Origin: Rhodovulum sp. PH10
GTDB lineage: Bacteria > Pseudomonadota > Alphaproteobacteria > Rhizobiales > Xanthobacteraceae
Assembly (NCBI RefSeq): GCF_000293785.1
Contig: NZ_AKZI01000012.1
Location: 23,676 to 87,675, forward strand
Reading direction: 5' to 3'
DNA length: 64,000 nt
The position numbers and the translations under genes were made by a program. Below are positions 58,161 to 64,000 of the stretch, one piece after another; position 1 is the first letter of the stretch, and every line of letters starts with the position of its first letter. The notes beneath the pieces were generated by a model that searched no databases, was not told the origin of the DNA, and worked only from the letters and a program-made list of their open reading frames with translations.

Positions 58161-59612
58161 GTGGCCGTGAGCGAGACCGAGCGTCGCCCGTCGCCGGTGC
58201 GGCGTGTCGCCGGCGGCGCGTTGCGCCAAATCCTGCGTCCCGTCCTGCGTCCCGTCGTGCGCCCCCTTGCGCGGGCCGCCGAGCGGCTGCGCCGCGCGCT
58301 CGCCGACGACAGCGGCCGTGCGGTCGCCCGGCGCAACGCCGGCCTCGCCTTCCTGATCCGGGTCGCCGGTGCCGCCGTCGCCTTCGTCAGCCAAATCCTG
58401 CTCGCCCGCTGGATGGGCCGGTTCGAGTTCGGCATCTACGTCTCGGTGTGGACCTGGGCGAGCGTGCTCGGCCCGCTGGCGCCGCTCGGCCTCGGCTATG
58501 CGGCGCAGCGCTTCGTGCCGGACTATCGGCTGCACGGCGATCTCGCCGGGCTGCGCGGCTTTCTGCTCGGTGGCCGGCTGCTCGCACTCGCCTTCGGGGT
58601 CGTCGCCGGCATCGTGCTCGCCGCCGTGGTGGTGGCCTTTTCCGGCCGACCGGTGCCGCCGCACGTCGTGCTGCCGTTCGCGATCGGCGCCGCCACCCTG
58701 CCGATGCTCGCGCTCGGCAGCACGCAGGACGGCATTTCGCGGGCGTTCGACTGGTTCGACCTCGCGCTGATCCCGGTGTTCGTGGTGCAGCCGCTCCTGG
58801 TGGTCGCCGCGGTCGCCGGGCTCCATGCGGCCGGACGCCCGGTCGACGCGGTCGCCGTGCTGGCGGTCACCTGCGCGGCGGCGTGGATCGTCACCGCGCT
58901 GCAGACCGTGCTGTTGCGCCGCCGCCTGCGCGCGAAAATTCCGGCCGGGCCGCGCCGTCACGCGCCGCGCGCATGGCTCGCGGTGTCGCTGCCGATCGTC
59001 CTGGTCGACGGCTTCTTCCTTCTGCTGTTCTACGTCGATATCCTGGTCCTTCAGGTGTTCGAGCCGCCGCAGGAGGTCGCCATCTATTTCGCCGCCTCCA
59101 AGACGCTGGCGCTGGTGCATTTCATCGCCTACGCGGTGGGCGCGGCGGTGGCCCACCGCTTCTCGGCGTTCCACGCCCAGGGCGACCGGGCCGGCCTGCA
59201 ACGCTTCGTCGCCGACGCGATCCGCTGGAGCTTTTGGCCGACGCTGGCGGTCGGGCTGATGCTGGTGGCGCTCGGCCGGCCGATCCTGTCGCTGTTCGGG
59301 CCGGGCTTTTCCGCCGGCTATCCGGTGCTGGTCGTCATCATGCTCGGGCTCCTCGCGCGCGGCGCGGTCGGCCCGGCCGACCGCCTCCTCAACATGACCG
59401 GCCATTCCTCCGCCTGCGCGCTCGTCTATGCGGTGGCGCTCGCCGCCAATCTCGCGCTCTGCCTGATCCTGATCCCCGCTTTCGGGCCGATCGGCGCGGC
59501 GGTGGCGATGGCCGCCGCGGTGGTGGTCGAATCCTCGCTCCTGTTCGTGATGGTGCGGACGAGGCTCGGGCTGCACGCCTTCGTGCTCGGGCGCGGCCGG
59601 CCGATCGCATGA
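58161..59612 (+). CDS. Polysaccharide flippase-like membrane protein (MVF/Wzx superfamily)
   Basis: The 483-residue protein has about 12-14 hydrophobic helices after a cytoplasmic N-terminus of about 55 residues. Features include ARRNAGLAFLIRVAGAAVAFV, LARWMGRFEFGIYVSVWTWA and GLGYAAQRFVPDYR, as in Wzx/polysaccharide transporters, and a C-terminal LLARGAVGPADRLLNMTGHS. Such proteins flip lipid-linked sugar units. GGAGG at 58150-58154 supports the GTG at 58161. It is coupled to the next gene by a four-base overlap, so the pair likely acts on one surface polymer. Confidence 0.85.
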   Translation: MAVSETERRPSPVRRVAGGALRQILRPVLRPVVRPLARAAERLRRALADDSGRAVARRNAGLAFLIRVAGAAVAFVSQILLARWMGRFEFGIYVSVWTWASVLGPLAPLGLGYAAQRFVPDYRLHGDLAGLRGFLLGGRLLALAFGVVAGIVLAAVVVAFSGRPVPPHVVLPFAIGAATLPMLALGSTQDGISRAFDWFDLALIPVFVVQPLLVVAAVAGLHAAGRPVDAVAVLAVTCAAAWIVTALQTVLLRRRLRAKIPAGPRRHAPRAWLAVSLPIVLVDGFFLLLFYVDILVLQVFEPPQEVAIYFAASKTLALVHFIAYAVGAAVAHRFSAFHAQGDRAGLQRFVADAIRWSFWPTLAVGLMLVALGRPILSLFGPGFSAGYPVLVVIMLGLLARGAVGPADRLLNMTGHSSACALVYAVALAANLALCLILIPAFGPIGAAVAMAAAVVVESSLLFVMVRTRLGLHAFVLGRGRPIA

Positions 59613-60715
59613 CGGACGATTTCGGGGCCTTTCGGGTCGAGCGAGAGCCGCTCGCCGCGCTCGCCGATGCGCGCGAGGCGTGGCAGGCGCTGGCCGAGCG
59701 GGCGGCCGAGCCGAACGTCTTTCTGTCGCCGGCGGTGGCGCTGGCGGCGCTGCCGGCGTTCGGCCGCGGGGTCGAGGCGGTCGCGGTGCGGGCCGCCGAC
59801 GGCCGCCTCGCCGGCATGTTTCCGCTACGCCGACGGGTGGCGCGCAACGGCTTGCCGCGCAAAACCTGGGTCGGCTGGAGCCACGTCTTCGCGCCGCTCG
59901 GCACGCCGCTGGTCGACCGCGCGGCGCCCGAGCCGGTGGTGGCGGCATTCCTCGCCGCGGTCGCAGCGGCCGGCGCCGTCTATCTGGTGCCGCAACTGCC
60001 CGACGGCCCGGTCGCCGATGCCTTCGCCGCGGTGCTCGCCCGTACCGGCGGGTGCGAGGCGCAGTTCGGCCGCCACGCCCGCGCCCTGCTGCGCCCGGCC
60101 GAAGGCCCGCCCGACAACCGGCGGCGGCGCGAGCACGCGCGGCAGCGCCGGCGGCTCTCCGAGCAGGGCACGCTGGTGTTCGAGGCGGCCGAGACCCCGG
60201 CCGGGATCGCCGCGGCGCTCGCCGACTTTCTCGCCCTCGAGGCGCGCGGCTGGAAGGGCTCGGCCGGAACCGCGGCCGCCCAGACGCCGGCGCAGAGGTC
60301 GTTTCTGACCGAAGCCGTGACCGCGCTCGCCGAAGCGCGTCGTGCCCGCATCGTCCGTCTGGCGCTCGACGGCCGCAGCGTCGCCGCCGGCATCGTGCTG
60401 GTGCAGGAGCCTGCGGCCTGGTTCTGGAAGATCGCCTACGACGAGGATTTTTCCAAGTTTTCTCCGGGGGTGCAGCTCACCTTGGCGCTGTCCGATGCGC
60501 TGGTGCGGGAGCGGCGCTTCGCCTTCGTCGATTCGTGCGCGACCGAGAACCACCCGATGATCGACCGGCTGTGGCCCGGCCGGCGGCTGCTCGCCGACCG
60601 GCTGATCGCGCCCGCGCCGGCGGGGCCCGCCTTCTCCCTCGCATGCCGGCTCGAAGCCGGGCGCCGCGCCGCGATCGCCCGGGCGAAGCGGCTGCGCGAC
60701 GCGCTGCGCCGGTGA
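59609..60715 (+). CDS. BioF2/CelD-type GNAT acetyltransferase
   Basis: The 368-residue protein has the double-GNAT layout of the CelD/BcsL/Acetyltransf_6 group: an N-terminal part with FLSPAVALAALPAFG and LRRRVARNGLPRKTWVGWSH, then RREHARQRRRLSEQGTLVF, and the C-terminal catalytic part with SFLTEAVTALAEARRARIVRLALDG, WFWKIAYDEDFSKFSPGVQL and FVDSCATENHPMIDRLWPGRR. Relatives act on exopolysaccharide or cellulose. Its start overlaps the flippase stop, suggesting acylation of the exported polymer. Confidence 0.85.
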   Translation: MTDDFGAFRVEREPLAALADAREAWQALAERAAEPNVFLSPAVALAALPAFGRGVEAVAVRAADGRLAGMFPLRRRVARNGLPRKTWVGWSHVFAPLGTPLVDRAAPEPVVAAFLAAVAAAGAVYLVPQLPDGPVADAFAAVLARTGGCEAQFGRHARALLRPAEGPPDNRRRREHARQRRRLSEQGTLVFEAAETPAGIAAALADFLALEARGWKGSAGTAAAQTPAQRSFLTEAVTALAEARRARIVRLALDGRSVAAGIVLVQEPAAWFWKIAYDEDFSKFSPGVQLTLALSDALVRERRFAFVDSCATENHPMIDRLWPGRRLLADRLIAPAPAGPAFSLACRLEAGRRAAIARAKRLRDALRR

Positions 60716-60749
60716 CGACCCGCCGCGAGCCGGACGAGCCGTCCGACCG

Positions 60750-61385
60750 TCAGCGCAGCGACCAGGTCTGCGACATGCCCCAGCGGTGCGGCGTGTCGGC
60801 CGCGACCGCGGCAGCCGGGCCGCCGGGGCCACCGGTGCTCGCCCGCTTGTCGGGGGCGGCGAGGATCAGCGCCCAGAACACCTTGTATTTCGTGTTGGGG
60901 GCGACGGCGGCGGCGATGCCCATGCGGGTGGCGTGGCGCTCCAGCATGTTGGCGCGGTGGGGCGGCGAGTCGCGCCAGCCGGAAAAGGCTTCGGCGAGCG
61001 TGTGATAGCCGGCCGAGACGTTCTCGACCGCGATTCCGGCGTCGAAGCCCGAGCGGCCGATGCGGCTCTTGAAGTCGCCGCGGACATTGTGGTCGAGCTT
61101 GTTCTGGGCGGCCATCGCGCGCGCCTGCTCCTCGGCGAGCCGCATCAGCGTCGGGTCGATCTCGACCGCGCCGAGGCCGTTGTTCCGGCGGTAGCCGGAG
61201 ATCATCGAGGCGGCCGCCGCGGGGTCGAGTTCGGCCCCCTTGGCGAGGTTCCTGTAGAAGCTCGGCTCCTCGGGCACCGGCTCGGTGAAGGTTCCGGCAC
61301 AGCCGGCGAGGGCGAGCGTGGCGGCGGCGAGCAGCGCGGCCGGGAGGGTCCGGTGCGGACGGCACCCCGGGCGATGGCGGATCAT
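60750..61385 (-). CDS. CAP/SCP-domain lipoprotein
   Basis: The 211-residue product has a lipoprotein signal with lipobox LALAGC (Cys29), so it is probably anchored in the outer membrane. The CAP domain spans about residues 60-185: MRLAEEQARAMAAQNKLDHN, AVENVSAGYHTLAEAFSGWRDSPPHRANMLERHATRMGIA, with the histidine and glutamate expected of the fold. Bacterial CAP proteins are poorly understood. ATG at 61385 gives a proper signal peptide, unlike the longer frame. It is convergent with the acetyltransferase gene. Confidence 0.88.
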   Translation of the reverse strand: MIRHRPGCRPHRTLPAALLAAATLALAGCAGTFTEPVPEEPSFYRNLAKGAELDPAAAASMISGYRRNNGLGAVEIDPTLMRLAEEQARAMAAQNKLDHNVRGDFKSRIGRSGFDAGIAVENVSAGYHTLAEAFSGWRDSPPHRANMLERHATRMGIAAAVAPNTKYKVFWALILAAPDKRASTGGPGGPAAAVAADTPHRWGMSQTWSLR

Positions 61386-61445
61386 GACGGTTCGGTTCCT
61401 GCGAGGGGCGGGCCGGCGGCGCAAACGGCCGGCGCGCGGATGAGG

Positions 61446-61856
61446 TCAGCGGAGCCGTCCCCGAACCCGCACCGGGATCGGCACCGGCGCGCCCGGCCGG
61501 TCGTCCGCCGTCGGGCGGACGCGGTGAACGCGGTGTCCCCGGTTGCCGCGGTCGCCGTCGCCGGCGTCGCGATCGCCGAGGCGCATCACCGCGCTGCCCA
61601 TCACCCAGCTGCCCATCGTCACCGCGAAGCCGAACAGCAGAAGGCCGATCGCGATCACCGGCGAGCTGTCGGACAGAACGAGACGACGGAGATGGTGGGC
61701 GTCGAGGGCGATCAGGCCGGCCACCGCGATCACGGCGATCAGGAGACCGAACGCCAGATTGATCGCCAAAAGCCGGATCAGCGGCTGGGCGAGCAGCGTG
61801 CGGGCGGAGGGCGGGGTCGCCGTCCGGCCGGGGGCCGCATCGTCGGTGTCGGTCAT
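61446..61856 (-). CDS. Small two-helix membrane protein, unknown function
   Basis: The 136-residue protein has two hydrophobic helices (LLAINLAFGLLIAVIAVAGLIAL and VIAIGLLLFGFAVTMGSWVMG) and an Arg/Asp/Gly-rich cytoplasmic tail of about 40 residues. I do not recognise a family, although similar short proteins with a SP-x-x-A-I-x-LLLFGF stretch occur in rhizobia. It is 61 bp upstream of the CAP gene in the same direction and downstream of ecfG, so it might belong to the stress regulon. Confidence 0.65.
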   Translation of the reverse strand: MTDTDDAAPGRTATPPSARTLLAQPLIRLLAINLAFGLLIAVIAVAGLIALDAHHLRRLVLSDSSPVIAIGLLLFGFAVTMGSWVMGSAVMRLGDRDAGDGDRGNRGHRVHRVRPTADDRPGAPVPIPVRVRGRLR

Positions 61857-62106
61857 GGTGTCCTCCCCTCGCCGGGGCGTCGCGGGCCGTCCGGGCGGGT
61901 CGCGTCGGGACATGGCTCCACCCGTCCGGGTGATCCGGATTCGCGGCGAAAACGGGGCGGCCGCGCCGCCCCGTACGCGGGATCGATCCGGCTCCGCCGC
62001 CCGCCGGCTCCGGCGCCCCACCGCGGCACCCCGCATCGGTGCCCCGCATCGGCGTCGCCTCGCATCGGTATCCCGCCGTTGCCCGGTCGGGGCACCGGCG
62101 CGCCGG

Positions 62107-62685
62107 TCAGCTGCCGCCGCCGGTGAACACCGCGCGCAGCTCGCGGTCGGGGCCGAGATCCTCGATGCTCTCGATCGCCAACAGCTCGGCCAGCCGCGTG
62201 CGGGCACGATTGACGCGGCTCTTGATGGTGCCGACCGCGCAGCCGCAGATTTCCGCCGCCTCCTCGTAGGAGAAGCCCGATGCGCCGACCAGCACCAGCG
62301 CCTCGCGCTGGTCCGACGGCAGCTTTGCGAGCGCCTCGCGGAACTCCTCGAACTCGACCTTGCTGCTCTGCTCGGGCTGGGTCTTCATCGAGTCGGCATA
62401 GGCGCCGTCGGAATCGGCCACCTCGCGCCGCCGCTTGCGGTACTCGGAGCGAAACAGGTTGCGCAGGATGGTGAAAAGCCAGGCCGACATGTTGGTGCCG
62501 GGCTCGAACGAATCGAGATTCGCCCAGGCCCGCAGCAACGTCTCCTGCACCAGATCGTCGGCCCGGTCGACATTGGCCGACAGCGAGATCGCGAAGGCAC
62601 GCAGGCTCGGCACGGCGGCCAGCATGGCGTCGCGAACCGAGGCGTCGTCGGTCGACGCGGAACGTCCGGGGGTATTGCGACTCAT
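62107..62685 (-). CDS. ecfG: EcfG-type (sigma-EcfG) general stress sigma factor
   Basis: This ECF15 sigma factor directs the alphaproteobacterial general stress response at GGAAC-N16/17-CGTT promoters. The 192-residue protein has sigma region 2 (RAFAISLSANVDRADDLVQETLLRAWANLDSFEPGTNM, SAWLFTILRNLFRSEYRKRRRE) and region 4 (LAKLPSDQREALVLVGASGFSYEEAAEICGCAVGTIKSRVNRARTRL). It overlaps nepR, its anti-sigma factor, by four bases and lies opposite phyR, the standard layout. Confidence 0.96.
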   Translation of the reverse strand: MSRNTPGRSASTDDASVRDAMLAAVPSLRAFAISLSANVDRADDLVQETLLRAWANLDSFEPGTNMSAWLFTILRNLFRSEYRKRRREVADSDGAYADSMKTQPEQSSKVEFEEFREALAKLPSDQREALVLVGASGFSYEEAAEICGCAVGTIKSRVNRARTRLAELLAIESIEDLGPDRELRAVFTGGGS

Positions 62686-62927
62686 TCGCTGGGATCCTCG
62701 TCGACGTGCCGGCGAGTGTCCGGTTGCTGCTCCAGATTGCGCAGCAGCTCGACGAAGCGGTCGGGCACCCCCTGATCCACCACGTCGTCGTAGAGCGCAC
62801 GCAACTGTTGGCCGATCTTGGTCTGAATCTCTCTGTTCAAGGTCGGGCCTGCTCGTCCCGTCTCCGGTCTTCCTGCTGCGGCTCGCACTTGAACTCCACC
62901 TTCCGATCGCGACTTTCGTTCCGTCAT
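62682..62927 (-). CDS. nepR: Anti-sigma factor NepR
   Basis: NepR binds and holds EcfG until phosphorylated PhyR removes it. The 81-residue protein has the core helices LNREIQTKIGQQLRALYDDVVDQGVPDRFVELLRNLEQQ. Both ends are disordered, as is usual. GAGGAAG is placed well before the ATG at 62927. The four-base overlap with ecfG couples their translation, so the antagonist and the sigma factor are made together. A minus-strand promoter-like site for EcfG lies about 60-85 bp upstream. Confidence 0.93.
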   Translation of the reverse strand: MTERKSRSEGGVQVRAAAGRPETGRAGPTLNREIQTKIGQQLRALYDDVVDQGVPDRFVELLRNLEQQPDTRRHVDEDPSE

Positions 62928-62986
62928 CACTTCCTCACTCCGGCTCGTCCTCCGGAACGGAGCCGGGCCCCGCGAACACCGAGTGC

Positions 62987-63011
62987 AACTCCGGTCGCTT
63001 GCCATAGTTCC
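62987..63011 (-). promoter_or_regulatory. Probable EcfG-type promoter for nepR-ecfG
   Basis: On the minus strand GGAAC (63011-63007) is followed after 16 bp by AGTT (62990-62987). The EcfG consensus is GGAAC-N16/17-CGTT, so only one base differs. This would make nepR-ecfG self-activating. The start codon lies about 60 nt away. Confidence 0.6.
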
Positions 63012-63018
63012 AACCCAC

Positions 63019-63043
63019 GGAACCAATATATGATTGCGGCGTT
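63019..63043 (+). promoter_or_regulatory. EcfG-type promoter for phyR
   Basis: GGAAC (63019-63023), 16 bp, then CGTT (63040-63043): a perfect match to the EcfG consensus on the plus strand, 46 bp before the phyR start. It should place phyR under the sigma factor it controls. Confidence 0.8.
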
Positions 63044-63088
63044 CTCCACACCGCGGCACGGGGCCGTGACCAACCGGGAGAGAGTACT

Positions 63089-63892
63089 TTGTCGTCGGCG
63101 CAACTCGTCGCTTCGCACCTACCCTACCTCCGCCGCTACGCGCGCGCCCTCACCGGCAGCCAGACCTCGGGCGACGCCTATGTCGCCGCCACGCTCGAGG
63201 CGCTGATCAAGGAGCCGGCCATTCTGGAGGAGGCCGCCAAGCCCAAGGTGGCGCTGTTCCGCGCCTTCACCGCGATCTGGACGTCGCTGCCGCTCAACGG
63301 CACCGCCGAGGCGGTCGACGCCGACGCCCCCGGCGAGCGCCGGCTCGGCCAGCTCACCCCGCTGGCGCGCCAAGCGTTCCTGCTGGTCTCGCTGGAGGGC
63401 TTCTCCGAGGACGATGCCGCGACCGTGCTCGGCATCGACCTGATGCGGGTGCGCAGCCTGGTGGAGGAGGCCGGCCGCGAGCTCGCCGCCGAGATCGCCA
63501 CCGACGTGCTGATCATCGAGGACGAGACCTTCATCGCGCTCGATCTCGAGGGCTTGGTCGAGAGCCTCGGCCACCGGGTGGTCGGCATCGCCCGCACCCA
63601 CACCGAGGCGGTGCAGATCGCCAAGAAGAAACGCCCGGGCCTGATCCTCGCCGACATCCAGCTCGCCGACGGCTCCTCCGGCCTCGACGCGGTCAACGAG
63701 CTTCTCGACACCTTCGAGGTGCCGGTGATCTTCATCACCGCCTATCCGGAACGCTTCCTCACCGGCCAGCGCCCGGAACCGGCCTTCCTGATCGCAAAAC
63801 CGTTCCAGCCGGCGACCGTCTCCGCCGTGGTGAGCCAGGCGCTGTTCTTCGAGCGCAACGCCACCCGCCGCGAGCGCCGCATCCCGGCCTGA
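63089..63892 (+). CDS. phyR: Response regulator PhyR (sigma-like domain plus receiver)
   Basis: Phosphorylated PhyR binds NepR and frees EcfG. The 267-residue protein has the EcfG-like output domain (residues about 1-130, LPYLRRYARALTGSQTSGD, LARQAFLLVSLEGFSEDDAATVL) and a C-terminal receiver with acidic pocket Glu144-Asp145, phosphoacceptor Asp189 (LILADIQL), Thr217 and Lys237. A TTG at 63089, preceded by GGGAGAGAG, is the start. A sensor histidine kinase of the HWE type, often adjacent, may lie beyond the window edge. Confidence 0.95.
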   Translation: MSSAQLVASHLPYLRRYARALTGSQTSGDAYVAATLEALIKEPAILEEAAKPKVALFRAFTAIWTSLPLNGTAEAVDADAPGERRLGQLTPLARQAFLLVSLEGFSEDDAATVLGIDLMRVRSLVEEAGRELAAEIATDVLIIEDETFIALDLEGLVESLGHRVVGIARTHTEAVQIAKKKRPGLILADIQLADGSSGLDAVNELLDTFEVPVIFITAYPERFLTGQRPEPAFLIAKPFQPATVSAVVSQALFFERNATRRERRIPA

Positions 63893-63935
63893 CGGGCTGC
63901 CCCTGCTCCCGCGCATCGTCGCGGGAGACCGGTCC

Positions 63936-63962
63936 GATGCCCGCGCCGCCCGCGCGGGCATC
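63936..63962 (+). terminator. Hairpin after phyR
   Basis: A 10-bp perfect stem (GATGCCCGCG, 63936-63945, with 63953-63962) around a seven-base loop, 44 bp after phyR. Only three T residues follow shortly after, so termination is plausible but not certain. Confidence 0.4.
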
Positions 63963-64000
63963 GCCGTTTCGGGGGGGGGGGGGGGCGGGCCCCCTTGCCC

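Noticed and set aside
62880..62940. Sequence around GATCGCGACTTTCG near nepR as a third R2 copy
   Set aside because: Only a short stretch resembles the R2 core, and it lies within the nepR coding region; the hairpin arms are missing.

Overview
The window is a G+C-rich (roughly 70% by eye) chromosomal segment of an alphaproteobacterium, most likely a member of the Hyphomicrobiales (Rhizobiales). This rests on three things: the gene order rho-hemJ-hemE | ppsR-maf-coaE-dnaQ | secB, the lptC-lptA-lptB-rpoN block, and the PhyR-NepR-EcfG general stress switch. No plasmid, prophage or transposase gene is visible. I cannot name the genus.

Layout. 0.1-3.3 kb: rho, hemJ and hemE, all leftward. 3.27-3.65 kb: the hemE-ppsR gap, which in Caulobacter and its relatives is the chromosomal replication origin; here it holds a perfect TTAA-N7-TTAA CtrA box, clustered GANTC sites and five DnaA-box-like 9-mers. 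3.6-12 kb: ppsR, maf, coaE, dnaQ, then secB, fxsA, a Tim44-like protein, mltA, an Smr protein and a glycosyltransferase. 12-19 kb: a TolA/TonB-like protein, rpoN, lptB-lptA-lptC, an RNase D-like exonuclease and an RlpA-like protein. 19-28 kb: a partial aerobic cobalamin cluster (cobA, cobK, cobJ, cobI, cobH, cobN, cobW, DUF1636), whose main operon is headed by an adenosylcobalamin riboswitch. 28-41 kb: GNAT, zapE, then the TCA block mdh-sucC-sucD-(aspartic protease)-sucA-sucB-(coiled coil, MAPEG)-lpdA. 41-48 kb: fhs, DUF2269, bioB, hsp20, DUF429, a CoA ester lyase and tRNA-Ser(CGA). 48-55 kb: rplU-rpmA-GNAT, a Phd/PIN toxin-antitoxin pair, obgE, a PepSY protein, DUF72 and proB. 55.3-58.2 kb: an almost gene-free stretch with direct repeats and one well-formed 58-codon small gene. 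58-64 kb: a flippase with a BioF2-type acetyltransferase, a CAP lipoprotein, a small membrane protein, and ecfG-nepR divergent from phyR.

How the genes work together. Transcription of hemE and of ppsR-maf-coaE-dnaQ runs outward from the candidate origin. LptC, LptA and LptB serve LPS transport. The riboswitch should shut the cob operon when adenosylcobalamin is plentiful. The mdh/suc/lpd block gives two consecutive TCA steps plus malate oxidation. PhyR, NepR and EcfG form the partner-switching stress cascade, and sequences resembling EcfG promoters lie on both strands between them.

Two families of dispersed, hairpin-rich repeats stand out. Family R1 (147 bp when full length) occurs four times, three of them between convergent genes; one copy forms the end of a coiled-coil gene. 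Family R2 (about 158 bp, two large hairpins) occurs twice. I found no CRISPR array and no clearly novel multi-gene defence or biosynthetic system. The most interesting points are the origin region, the repeats and the small gene in the 55-58 kb desert.
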